From contig SYLY01000320.1 of assembly GCA_005808475.1 (NCBI GenBank), positions 1 through 36,765 of the forward strand: 36,765 nt of DNA, read 5' to 3'. Position 1 is the stretch's first letter, and each line of letters opens with the position of its first letter. This DNA is from Acidobacteriota bacterium. Lineage in GTDB: Bacteria; Acidobacteriota; Terriglobia; Bryobacterales; Bryobacteraceae. Position numbers and translations under genes: made by a program. Below, piece after piece: positions 16,201-23,409 of the stretch. The notes under the pieces are model-generated. The model was not told where the DNA came from. It did no database searches and saw nothing but the letters and a program-made list of their open reading frames with translations.

Positions 16201-16977
16201 TGCCCCGCTTCCCGCCACGGTGACGATCATCCCGTCGAGCCCGACCCGGCGGACGGCCGCGCCTCGGGAGACCGCCGAGGAAAAGGAGGAGAAATAGGCG
16301 TTGCCTTGCCGGTCCGTGACCAGATTGCGCGGCTGGCAGAGTTCGGCGGCGGTGGCGGGCCCACCGATGCCCGACCCGCACCGCTGGCCTCCCGATCCAG
16401 CGAACACGCGCACGATTCCCGCCGCGTCAATCCGGAAGATGCGGAAGTGGGCGTGATCGGAGACCAGGATGTCGCCATTGGGCAGCGCCGCCATCGAGTC
16501 GATGTCGCCGAACGTCACGTCGAGCGCGCGGACGCCTTCGGCCGGGGCTCGGACGCCCACTCCGGCGATCACGGAGATGATGCCGCGCGAGTCGACCTTG
16601 CGAATGTAGCTGCTCTGGTCGTCGGCGATGTAGATATTCCCGAACCGGTCGGCCGCGAACGCGGCGGGGAAGCTGAGCGCGGCGCGGGTCGCCGGGACCT
16701 CGCCGCCAGCCGGACCCGCCAAGCCGTTACCCGCGATGCCGGTGAGAGTCCCGTCGTTGGACGAACGGAAGACCATGTGGTTGAACGCGTCGAGCAACAG
16801 CAGGTTGCCGTCGCGGTCCAGCGTCAGATGCCGCACGAACCCGAGCGGGGTCTCCGCGGCCGGCATGGTCAGGCGGGGCAGTATCCATCCAGTGCCGGCT
16901 ACCGTCGTCACGACGCCTTGCCCAAAGGCCACGGTCGAAACCGCGAGTGCGACGGCAATCCGGGAGTGCCGTTTCAT
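13207..16977 (-). CDS. Exported NHL-repeat and BACON-domain protein, C-terminus truncated by amber codon
   Basis: The 1256-residue product has a signal peptide (MKRHSRIAVALAVSTVAFGQ). About a dozen NHL/SMP-30-like beta-propeller strands follow (about 22-680), repeatedly reading like GIAVDSFGNLYIADTGNGRI and DGGPATQALLNGPTGLAVD. Four BACON-like Ig domains (about 686-1115) and a tail follow. Proteins of this build are common in Solibacter relatives and are thought to be extracellular or cell-surface binding proteins; ligands are unknown. The start at 16977 is chosen for the signal peptide; the frame remains open 56 codons upstream without support. A TATTCT hexamer 7 nt upstream suggests a leaderless message. 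The protein should end in the domain encoded at 12547-13206 but stops at TAG 13209-13207. Whether the shortened form is functional is unknown. Confidence 0.88.
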   Translation of the reverse strand: MKRHSRIAVALAVSTVAFGQGVVTTVAGTGWILPRLTMPAAETPLGFVRHLTLDRDGNLLLLDAFNHMVFRSSNDGTLTGIAGNGLAGPAGGEVPATRAALSFPAAFAADRFGNIYIADDQSSYIRKVDSRGIISVIAGVGVRAPAEGVRALDVTFGDIDSMAALPNGDILVSDHAHFRIFRIDAAGIVRVFAGSGGQRCGSGIGGPATAAELCQPRNLVTDRQGNAYFSSFSSAVSRGAAVRRVGLDGMIVTVAGSGALGRPVNGAPATESPLEPVAMALDSEGRMVIASGFVSTSGQRTGDLVRVAAGGSIEILPAGGLDSDVPVGMAVLPDGSVVYATFQPTRIVRIRPGGTPELFAGSGKFGFGGDGGPATQALLNGPTGLAVDSFGNLYIADTGNGRIRAVNSRGFITTLAGNGEFVKTINLDDLVSSPPVEWPLFLPVGIAVTQEGILVFTSSFGVHFMLGDTLLTAGYATRTPGGIAFDGATAETYAGILFVDTAQHVAYRVPSNGEGVDVLAGAGAPASTGDGGPSTAAALNSPIGIAAAADRSVYISEGGGHRIRKISPNGIISTFAGNGRASAARMPAGPVAATGVTLTNPGGIALDAAGNLLVKSAGHISRITPDGQLRVIAGIGPRGVIAGDGGLATNAALATAGGIAVDAQGNIYFAEADFNRVRKILAQPPSFQASPATLEFSAASAGPPPRPQTVNVLSSVPSLGFNVQVRTANGGSWLSAGIASGVTPRLLQITASPAALAPGTYTGTIDLTAPNGSPRTVSINVRFTVGAALPANLQVDRTSLSFTYPRTARKRAQQLLLSNTGSGTVTYDVSVAAGSFLAVTPVRGSVAAAAPFALRVEADPASRAPGTYRDTITIRWSGGTLSVNAVMTISDREQAILLSQSGLSFQAVAQGGVTPPQSFGVINSGNGVMPWRVTTSTLAGGSWLRVSPDSGATDASSQNVPSVQVGIDQAGLEPGVYYGLVQVESQGAANTPHVLTVALEVLPPGARPGSVVQPRELTFRVVEGQSGGSEDLTVFNLTGNTVGYRSSAQSLSSTQEMVYAPIDASVAPREPQRVVVQPQTFNLPAGTHRSSMAFQFDDGTVRQVDVSVVVARGGLSSSTKIDPRRGADGCTPGRLLPAVRSLGQGSSVPAGWPAGVVVEVQDDCGRQIDDGAVTMSFSNGDPPVALQSVKDGLWHGTWASRSAAGGAVTVKVQAEDKVLNIQGEREVLADLRAAYDPPEIRSEGVLNSGVAANAPL

Positions 16978-16984
16978 AGACCCA

Positions 16985-16990
16985 AGAATA
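16985..16990 (-). promoter_or_regulatory. Candidate -10 element (TATTCT) for the NHL/BACON gene, leaderless spacing
   Basis: On the minus strand TATTCT ends 7 nt before ATG 16977, and the intervening TGGGTCT has no Shine-Dalgarno. A weak TTGCTC lies 15 nt upstream of the hexamer. The gene has a 67-nt gap to skp, enough for its own promoter. Confidence 0.45.
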
Positions 16991-17044
16991 GCACCCACCG
17001 GGCACGAGCAAGCTGGGACCGAAGTACCGGACCGGCCGGGCGGC

Positions 17045-17629
17045 CTACTTCTTGGGAGGCGGAACGCCGAGGGGCTTCGGAGCCGGAGCCACCGGCGCCG
17101 CGCCGGTGGTGGGCGTGGGAGCGTTCTTGTCGTACAGGTCGACAATCTCCTTCGTGAGATCGACGCCGTTGGCGAGGAACAGGACGGGAGTTTGCGGCGA
17201 GCTGATGTCGAGGATCAGCGCGTAGGCGTGGTCCTTGCCGTACTTGTCGAGGACGACGAGCAGCCTCTGGCCCAGTTCGTTGAGGACCTTGTTCTGCTCC
17301 TGCTCGAGCTCGGCCTGCGCATCCTCGGACTCGCGTTGCAGCGACTTGGTCAGCGAGTCGATCTCACGGGTGAGCTGTTGCCGCTTGGCTTCCGCCATGG
17401 TGTTGCTGCCCCGGCTGAGTTCCTGCTGTTTGCCGGCGATTTCGCTCTGCTTCTGTTCGATCGCCTTTCGCTTGGGATCGAACTTCCCCTGCAGAGCGGC
17501 CGCGGCTTTCTGTCCGTCCTTGGTCGCGATGATGGCGTTCTGGATGTGAACGACACCGATCTTGTTCTGAGCCTGAAGGACCGAAACGGCCGCCAGTGCG
17601 GCGATGGCGAACGACGTCTTGTGGATCAC
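17045..17629 (-). CDS. skp: OmpH/Skp family periplasmic chaperone
   Basis: The 194-residue protein has a signal peptide (MIHKTSFAIAALAAVSVLQA) and then the Skp pattern. A short strand (KIGVVHIQNAIIATKDGQKA) is followed by a long coiled-coil tentacle (about 45-115, rich in Glu, Lys and Gln). A second strand region carries ALILDISSPQTPVLFLANGV and ends in TKEIVDLYDKN. Skp trimers hold unfolded outer membrane proteins and deliver them to the Bam complex. The C-terminal Pro/Ala-rich tail is an extension beyond the classical family. The start codon is GTG, with GGGAG about 12 nt upstream. It lies 57 nt downstream of bamA on the same strand, the usual bamA-skp order, so the two are probably one operon. 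Confidence 0.93.
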   Translation of the reverse strand: MIHKTSFAIAALAAVSVLQAQNKIGVVHIQNAIIATKDGQKAAAALQGKFDPKRKAIEQKQSEIAGKQQELSRGSNTMAEAKRQQLTREIDSLTKSLQRESEDAQAELEQEQNKVLNELGQRLLVVLDKYGKDHAYALILDISSPQTPVLFLANGVDLTKEIVDLYDKNAPTPTTGAAPVAPAPKPLGVPPPKK

Positions 17630-17686
17630 GCTGACTTGACTCCCGGAGCGATTCTGAAAGATGGTATCACATGAAGCCGGACGAGG

Positions 17687-20683
17687 CTAGAAGGTCCGGC
17701 TGATCGTGAAGCGCCACAGCTTGCGGCGCTCGTAAAACGGATAAGGTTGACCGATGGTTGCGATCGAGTTCACGAACGTCGCGTTGTTGGGGAACAACGA
17801 GCGGTCGGCGACCACGGGCGGGATGAGAAATTCCTGCAGGATCATTGGATTGTACGCCCAGTACAAGCGGAAGGGCGCGTTCACCACCGGCATCATGATC
17901 TGGAACTCGACGCCCGACGATGCGCGAAACTGCTGGGTCTGTCTGGCGAGGATAGCCCCTTGCCGGAAGGACGCCTGCGGGAACAGAGAATTCAGTTCCG
18001 CGACGCGGCCCGGGTTCAACCGGAGTTGATCGGTCCGCGAGATCTTGTTGATGCCGCCGTCGGTGAACAGCGCCAACGTCAAGGGTCCGACGATCGGAAT
18101 TCTGTACTCGAAGTTGCCGACGCCCTGCGTGTCGCCGCCGGGGAAGATCAGCTGATACGTCGGAATCGGCTGAGACACGGGCCCGAACGTTTCCACGCCA
18201 TCGATGATGTACTTCTGCTGGCGCGCCGAACCATCCGCGTTGAGCACGGGGACCGCGGCCGTGGTCGGGATGTAGGCGACCGGGCTGATGCCCCAGATTT
18301 CGAATCCGCGAATGTCGTTCTCGCCGCCCATGTAGAAGCGGCTGAACGGAGGCACCGACCGGCCGCCGTAGCCCGAGACGAAGCGTCCCAGTCCGTGCAT
18401 GCCGATCACGTGGCCCTTCTTCAACCCCGCCCGGAACCACTTGATGTCGATGGTGGGCTCCACCATTCGAACGTTGCCGCCGATCGTGGCGAACTGCGTG
18501 CTGAGAAAGACGCTGCGGCCGCGGGACGGCGTGATCGGATGATCGACCGTGTTGTACGTATACGACGGGACGAAGGCGCTGGTTCTGATCCCCTCGAGCG
18601 AGTTTTGTCCGTCCAGGCCCTGAAAATTGATGAAATTGAAATAGTTCCGCGACGCCTGCGATTCGGTCCGGATCTTCTGGGTGCCCAGGCTGTAGGTGAC
18701 GCCGAAGCGGGCAAACGGCGACACCTTCCGCCACGGGCTGGAAAGGAACGCGGTGAAGCCCTGTCCGTTCGACACGTAGTTCAGCAGGTTGCTCTGGCCG
18801 AGCTGGTTGTACAGCGGAATCAGGTTGCGGCCGGTGAGCAGCGAAACCTCGCGGCCCTGATCGAAGTTGAAACGCTGCGTGTAGATCGTGAACCCGGCGG
18901 TCATCGGACGGTCGAACAGATAGGGCTCGGTGAATCCGAACGTGACGTTGCGGATACGATCGCCCAACTGCGCGTCGATCGACAGCGTCTCGCCCAGGCC
19001 GAGGAAGTTGTTGGTCGAGTAGCCGAATCCGATGAAGCTGCCGGCGATGCCCGACACGCCGCCGTTCAGGTGCACGCTGTTCTTGCCGCGCTCCTTGACC
19101 TTGAGCAGAATGTCGACCGTGGACGTTTTGGTGTCGCGCTTGATATCGGCCGCCTCGTTTTCCTTGAGGACTTCGAAGTAGCCGAGTTGGTTCAACCGCA
19201 GCAGCGACATGTCCCAATAGCGGGTGTTGTAGATCTGCCCTTCGTCGAGCAGGATCTCGCGCCGGATCACTTTGTCGCGGGTGGTGGTATTGCCCTGGAA
19301 GTCGATGCGCCGGACGAAGAACTGCTTGCCTTCGTCGGCGGTGATCGTCAGGTCGATCTTGTCGGAGTTCGGCTGCGGATCGAACGAGGGCTCGGGCACG
19401 AAGTCGATGTAGCCGAATTCACCGTAAAGCTTGCGCATCTGCTCGATGCCCTTGCGAAGCTTGGCGGTGGAGAAGACCTCGCCCTGGCTCATCTGGAACA
19501 CCCGCGGGAAGATGGTTTCCGGAGTGCGGAACAGCTTCACTCCGACGAAATTCATCTGGTTCAGCCGGTACAGCCGGCCTTCCTCGACCGAGATCTTGAG
19601 ATCGGCGCGCTTGCCGGGTTTGTTCGGCTTGAAGACGGGAATCTTGAAGCCCTGTCCGCCCGTGTCGCGCATGGTGAGCGAATGCTCCAGCGTGCGCGCC
19701 GTAAAGTAGCCGCGCTCCTGGTAGTAGTTGCGGATGCGGTCCTTGTCTTCCTCGAGCTTGGACGAATCGAATGCCTTCGAGAAGATGCTCTCGAAAAGGA
19801 TCGAGTGGGGGATGCCGATCGGCCGGAGGTTCTTCATGGCGCGCGTCACCGCGCGGTCGCTCAAGACCTTGTTCCCTTCGATCTCGATGGCGCCGACCTT
19901 CACCTTCGGTCCTTCCTTCACTTTGAACGTGACTTCGAGGGACGACGGCGGGATCTGGCGGACATCGGGTTCCACCGTGGCGAACTGGCGGCCGCGCTCC
20001 GAGAGGAACGCCTTCAGCACGTTCACTGCTACCTGCACCTTGTTAGGATCGAACTGCTGTTCCACCGAAAGCCCGACGCGGCGCTCCTTGAAGCGGTCCA
20101 GGATTTCGGAGACAGTCACCGATTTGATGCCATCGTATTTGATGGACCGGACGACGCGCCGCTCGACAACCCGGAACCGGATCATCCAGCCGGTGCGGCC
20201 GGGCTCGCGCTCCAAGGTGATGTCGTCGAAGCGGCCCGTGTTCCACAGAGCCATGAAGTCGCGGTGAAGCGTCTCCTGGTCGATCTTGTCGCCCTTCTTC
20301 GAGAAAATTAACGCTCGTAACGTATCCTGAGGAACCCTTCGAGCCCCGCGAAACTCGATCCCTTCGATCACGTCCTCGACGACGGCGGCCGCCTGTTCGC
20401 CCGGCTTGGCCGGACTGACAGGTTTGGGGTCGCCGGGTTTCGGCTCCGCCGTCACCGCCGGTTTCTCGAACGGCGTCGGCTTCGCCTGAGGCGTGGGCTT
20501 CGCTTCTTCTTTCGTCGCTGGAACGGTCTCGAACGGGTTGGCCGGCTTAGGCGCTGGGGCCTTAGGTGGCTGAGCCTGTTGTGGTTGCTGCGCGCCGAGC
20601 CCGGAGGCGAAGAAGATGACAGTCGAAGAGAGCGCGAGACAGAGTTGGGTTGTTCTCAGGCCATATAGCCTGCTCCACTTCAT
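17687..20683 (-). CDS. bamA: Outer membrane protein assembly factor BamA
   Basis: This 998-residue protein is the essential beta-barrel insertase of the outer membrane. A signal peptide (about 1-31) is followed by a Pro/Lys/Ala-rich low-complexity segment (about 32-95) that most BamA proteins lack. Five POTRA-like units follow (about 100-545; for example VIEGIEFRGARRVPQDTLRA and VRRIDFQGNTTTRDKVIRRE). The rest is the 16-strand barrel, with the loop-6 motif DIRGF (inside FYMGGENDIRGFEIWG). The protein ends in FTISRTF with the terminal Phe of a Bam substrate. It is longer than the roughly 800 residues of E. coli BamA because of the N-terminal linker and loop insertions. Skp follows directly. 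The start ATG has GGAAAGGAAACAG upstream. Confidence 0.97.
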   Translation of the reverse strand: MKWSRLYGLRTTQLCLALSSTVIFFASGLGAQQPQQAQPPKAPAPKPANPFETVPATKEEAKPTPQAKPTPFEKPAVTAEPKPGDPKPVSPAKPGEQAAAVVEDVIEGIEFRGARRVPQDTLRALIFSKKGDKIDQETLHRDFMALWNTGRFDDITLEREPGRTGWMIRFRVVERRVVRSIKYDGIKSVTVSEILDRFKERRVGLSVEQQFDPNKVQVAVNVLKAFLSERGRQFATVEPDVRQIPPSSLEVTFKVKEGPKVKVGAIEIEGNKVLSDRAVTRAMKNLRPIGIPHSILFESIFSKAFDSSKLEEDKDRIRNYYQERGYFTARTLEHSLTMRDTGGQGFKIPVFKPNKPGKRADLKISVEEGRLYRLNQMNFVGVKLFRTPETIFPRVFQMSQGEVFSTAKLRKGIEQMRKLYGEFGYIDFVPEPSFDPQPNSDKIDLTITADEGKQFFVRRIDFQGNTTTRDKVIRREILLDEGQIYNTRYWDMSLLRLNQLGYFEVLKENEAADIKRDTKTSTVDILLKVKERGKNSVHLNGGVSGIAGSFIGFGYSTNNFLGLGETLSIDAQLGDRIRNVTFGFTEPYLFDRPMTAGFTIYTQRFNFDQGREVSLLTGRNLIPLYNQLGQSNLLNYVSNGQGFTAFLSSPWRKVSPFARFGVTYSLGTQKIRTESQASRNYFNFINFQGLDGQNSLEGIRTSAFVPSYTYNTVDHPITPSRGRSVFLSTQFATIGGNVRMVEPTIDIKWFRAGLKKGHVIGMHGLGRFVSGYGGRSVPPFSRFYMGGENDIRGFEIWGISPVAYIPTTAAVPVLNADGSARQQKYIIDGVETFGPVSQPIPTYQLIFPGGDTQGVGNFEYRIPIVGPLTLALFTDGGINKISRTDQLRLNPGRVAELNSLFPQASFRQGAILARQTQQFRASSGVEFQIMMPVVNAPFRLYWAYNPMILQEFLIPPVVADRSLFPNNATFVNSIATIGQPYPFYERRKLWRFTISRTF

Positions 20684-20782
20684 CTAAAACTGTTTCCTTT
20701 CCACTCCGCGCCTTTGGAGGAGACGCCGCTAGACCCCATCTGGTTTCAGTGGACGGCGTGGCGCTTGTCGGTCAGACTCCTC

Positions 20783-20788
20783 ATTGTA
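20783..20788 (-). promoter_or_regulatory. Candidate -10 element (TACAAT) for bamA-skp
   Basis: TACAAT on the minus strand, within TTGATACAATG, is the best -10-like hexamer in the roughly 200-nt gap upstream of bamA. It would give a leader of about 95 nt. There is no strong -35 element. The rest of this gap shows no other gene, repeat or strong hairpin that I can support. Confidence 0.3.
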
Positions 20789-20885
20789 TCAACTCCGCGC
20801 GCGCGCCGCCGTTCCATTGGGGGGACTGGCTCCCTCGGAGGGGCGGATCGGTGTGTCCGGAGAGCGGAGTCCCGCACGCCTGACC

Positions 20886-21341
20886 TCAGAGAAGCAGCCG
20901 CATCTCGTTGGTGGCGTCGAACCCCAACGATTCGTACAGCGGCCGGCCGGCATCGCTCGCGTGCAGAATCACCGCTCGCACGCCGCGGTTCCGGCACTCG
21001 GCGAGCGCCGCCTCCATCAACCGGCGTGCCAGCCCTTGCCGCCGCCAAGCCGGTTCGGTATACACGTTGACGATGTTGGCGCGCGGCGCTCCGGGGCCGA
21101 TCATGTGCGGCGGCCAGTCCATGAACCACACCCCAGCGCCGGCCACGATCCCTCCAGGCGCATCCTCGACGACTAGCGCCACGTACTCGCCAGAAGCCAT
21201 TCGCCCGGCCAGCCAAGGTTCGAACGCGGTGCACATTGCGTCCAGCGCGGGGATGTCCCGGTATCCCATCTCCTCGAACATCGCCCGGCGGTGGCGCGCC
21301 AAAAGGGGAACCTCGGCGGGCAGCGCGCGCCGGATCGTCAC
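20886..21341 (-). CDS. GNAT family N-acetyltransferase
   Basis: The 151-residue protein starts with the classical GNAT N-terminus MTIRRALPAEVPLLARHRRA. It carries the acetyl-CoA binding motif A (VNVYTEPAWRRQGLARRLME, with RRQGLA as the Q/RxxGxA pyrophosphate loop) and ends with the usual ASDAGRPLYESLGF motif B. I chose GTG 21341, which overlaps the stop of the upstream enolase-family gene by 4 nt (GTGA); a GTG at 21356 is also in frame and would add five residues. The acceptor substrate cannot be predicted. The overlap means the two genes are translationally coupled, so the acetyltransferase may act on an amine related to the enolase-family enzyme's substrate, but this is only inference. Confidence 0.88.
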   Translation of the reverse strand: MTIRRALPAEVPLLARHRRAMFEEMGYRDIPALDAMCTAFEPWLAGRMASGEYVALVVEDAPGGIVAGAGVWFMDWPPHMIGPGAPRANIVNVYTEPAWRRQGLARRLMEAALAECRNRGVRAVILHASDAGRPLYESLGFDATNEMRLLL

Positions 21342-22465
21342 TCGCCGGCCATCCACGCCGCCAGCACGTCCTCGTCCAGTTCGATGCCCAGCCCCGGTCC
21401 TTCCGCCGGATACAGCCAGCCGTCCTCGATCCGGGTCGCCGGCCGGACCAATTCCGCCTCATAGCGCAGCGGGCCGAACGTCTCCCACGCGTGCGTGAGA
21501 TTCGGAACCGCCACGCCCAGGTGCGCCGCCGCCGCGGTGCCGATCCCCATTTCCGCCTGGCTGCCGAGGATGCACGGGATGTCGAGCGCCGCTGCCAAAG
21601 CGAAGATGTGCGCCGCCGCCTGAACACCGCCCGCTTCGCAGATATAGATGTTGAAGACGTCGGCCGCCTCGGCTCGCGCGAGTTCGTAGGCGTCGCGCAA
21701 GGTCTGCAGGCTCTCGTCGGCCATCACCGGCGCGATCGCCTGTTGCCGCAGCAGACGCATCCCTTGCAAATTGCCGCGAGATAAAGGCTGCTCGAACCAC
21801 GCGATGGGAGCTTCCGCCGCCAGCGCCCGCATCGCCGCCGAGGCTTCGGGGACGGAGCCCCATGCCATGTTCGCGTCCAGCCGCAGCGGGACCTTGCGGC
21901 CCAGCGCCTCCGCCACGGCTCGAACCGCCGCCACGTCGTCCGCCAGACGGCGGCCCACCTTGAGCTTGATCGCGTGGTATCCCGCCGCGACGCCGGCTGC
22001 CGCGTCTCGCGCCATCTCTTCCGGCGACTTCTGGTAGATGCCCCAGGCCAAGGGGACGCGGTCGCGGCACTTGCCGCCGAGCATCGCGTACAGGGGAACG
22101 CCGTGATGGCGTCCGTTCCAGTCGAGCAGCGCGATCTCGAACGCCGCGCGAAGGTAGGGCGCGCTCAGTTCGCCGGCCAGGATCGTATCGACCAGGGCGA
22201 GCAGTTCGGGCGCGCGGCGCGCATCCTGGCCGATCAGCCGCGGCGCAACGATACGCCTTGCGGCGTGGCACAGAGTGAAGCCGATGCGCGGATAGGTGAT
22301 CGAGATCTCGCCGAGTCCCTGGCATCCATCGGACGTGACGATGCGGATGACGCCGAACTCGGAGGCCGTCACCGGAGTGGCTCCGGTCGTGCCGGACCGC
22401 ACGGCTTCCTTGCGGGGTCCGCGAACGCAGTAGACGTCGATTCGGTCGATACGGGCGGTGTTCAT
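21338..22465 (-). CDS. Enolase-superfamily enzyme (mandelate racemase/muconate lactonizing type) with altered beta-6 lysine
   Basis: The 375-residue protein has the N-terminal capping domain and an enolase TIM barrel. Metal ligands are Asp197 (RLDANM), Glu225 (WFEQPL) and Asp250 (MADES). The beta-2 general base motif Lys167-x-Lys169 (AIKLKVG) is intact. On beta-6, where muconate lactonizing and dipeptide epimerase members have a second catalytic Lys, the sequence is FNIYICEAGG, with Tyr274 at that position. The reaction is therefore probably not a two-base epimerisation. A one-base dehydratase, like the cis-3-hydroxyproline dehydratase type, is a reasonable alternative. It shares a 26-nt divergent promoter region with an acetamidase-family gene and is coupled to an acetyltransferase, which points to catabolism of an amino-acid-like or amide compound (inference). 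Confidence 0.9.
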   Translation of the reverse strand: MNTARIDRIDVYCVRGPRKEAVRSGTTGATPVTASEFGVIRIVTSDGCQGLGEISITYPRIGFTLCHAARRIVAPRLIGQDARRAPELLALVDTILAGELSAPYLRAAFEIALLDWNGRHHGVPLYAMLGGKCRDRVPLAWGIYQKSPEEMARDAAAGVAAGYHAIKLKVGRRLADDVAAVRAVAEALGRKVPLRLDANMAWGSVPEASAAMRALAAEAPIAWFEQPLSRGNLQGMRLLRQQAIAPVMADESLQTLRDAYELARAEAADVFNIYICEAGGVQAAAHIFALAAALDIPCILGSQAEMGIGTAAAAHLGVAVPNLTHAWETFGPLRYEAELVRPATRIEDGWLYPAEGPGLGIELDEDVLAAWMAGE

Positions 22466-22478
22466 CGGGGCACTCGAG

Positions 22479-22485
22479 ATAGTAT
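22479..22485. promoter_or_regulatory. Shared symmetric -10 element between divergent genes
   Basis: The 7-bp ATAGTAT reads as TAGTAT on the plus strand (22480-22485, 6 nt before ATG 22492) and as TACTAT on the minus strand (22484-22479, 13 nt before ATG 22465). The whole divergent gap is only 26 nt. Both genes would start at or a few bases before their start codons, and the two initiations would exclude each other. Confidence 0.5.
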
Positions 22486-22491
22486 TCTCTC

Positions 22492-23409
22492 ATGCAGCGC
22501 ATCACTCGCGACAAGTTGTCTCCGCTCTTTGACCGGCGTTCGGAACCGGTGGCCCGCGTCCTTCCCGGCGAGATCTTCGTGGTGGAAACGGAGGATTCGC
22601 GCGGAGGCCGCACGCGCGTCCCCGAGCACACCACCGCCGAGTATCTGCTCGCGATGCGAAAGAAGGGCTATCACGGAAATCCGGTGACCGGGCCGATCCA
22701 TGTCGAAGGCGCGAAGGCGGGTGGGACCCTGGCGGTCCACATCCTGGCGCAGGAGTGCGACACGCTCGGCTACACCGGCTATTGGCCCTTCCTGTTCCAC
22801 CTGGAGGATTTCTTCGACAGGCCCGCGACCACGCTGCACAAGATCGAGGACGGCTGCTTTTGGTTCGATCCCGAGGGGCGGATCAAGATTCCCGTGCGTC
22901 CGATGATCGGAACGATGGGCGTGGCGCCGCCGCTCGAGGCCATCTCGTCGGGCGGGATGGGACAGCACGGCGGCAACCTGGACACGCCGGAGATTTGCGC
23001 GGGCAGCGTGCTGTATCTACCCATCTATCACGACGGCGCGCTGCTGGCGCTGGGCGACTGCCACGCGCTGCAGAGCGATGGCGAGATCGGAAGCGTGGAG
23101 ATGCGGAGCGTGATCACGCTGCGGTGCGAGGTTTCGGATACGCGGAGTCCGGCGATGAACTGGCCGCGGATCGAGACTCCGGATGCGATCGTGACGGTGG
23201 CGGTGGCGAGTCCGCTCGAGGATGCGTTGCGGTTGGCGTTGCGCGACATGATCCTGTGGATGGAGGAATCGTACGGGATGTCGAAGCACGACGCCTACAC
23301 GCTGTTCGGCGTGGCGGGCCACGCAAGGCCGGGTCAGGCGCAGATTCCCCGCTACTCGATGCGGTGCATCATGCCGAAGGCGCACTTACCACGGGCTGCT
23401 GAAATCTAG
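22492..23409 (+). CDS. Acetamidase/formamidase family protein
   Basis: The 305-residue protein matches the FmdA/AmdA family, which hydrolyses short amides to carboxylic acid and ammonia in the cytoplasm. Family motifs are NPVTGPIHVEGAKAGGTLAV, MGQHGGNLDTPEICAGSVLY and GDCHALQSDGEIG; the last usually reads GDxHAxQGDGE, so a Gly is replaced by Ser. It starts at ATG 22492 without a visible Shine-Dalgarno, with a -10-like TAGTAT 6 nt upstream. Its last codons lie in a sequence resembling the inverted-repeat element near 28500. Its TAG stop shares the CTAG tetranucleotide with the stop of the convergent permease gene, a 4-nt overlap. The partner enolase-family gene is divergent. Confidence 0.92.
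   Translation: MQRITRDKLSPLFDRRSEPVARVLPGEIFVVETEDSRGGRTRVPEHTTAEYLLAMRKKGYHGNPVTGPIHVEGAKAGGTLAVHILAQECDTLGYTGYWPFLFHLEDFFDRPATTLHKIEDGCFWFDPEGRIKIPVRPMIGTMGVAPPLEAISSGGMGQHGGNLDTPEICAGSVLYLPIYHDGALLALGDCHALQSDGEIGSVEMRSVITLRCEVSDTRSPAMNWPRIETPDAIVTVAVASPLEDALRLALRDMILWMEESYGMSKHDAYTLFGVAGHARPGQAQIPRYSMRCIMPKAHLPRAAEI
23384..23400 (+). repeat. Diverged copy of the terminal inverted repeat sequence of the 28267-28520 element
   Basis: ACTTACCACGGGCTGCT shares the 13-nt ACCACGGGCTGCT exactly with the 23-bp repeats at 28267 and 28498, and ACTT precedes it, with two bases (GC) missing between. It encodes HLPRAA, the end of the acetamidase-family protein. It sits 3' of the gene, like the copy at 28498-28520. 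Confidence 0.5.

Noticed and set aside
17747-20311. 854-codon open frame opposite bamA
   Set aside because: It looks long but is rich in Asp, Arg and Val with no domain; it is a shadow of the conserved bamA frame.
20684-20885. 12-codon leader ORF (MRSLTDKRHAVH) upstream of bamA on the minus strand
   Set aside because: It begins directly at the candidate -10 element and has no ribosome binding site or attenuator-like structure, so it is probably chance.
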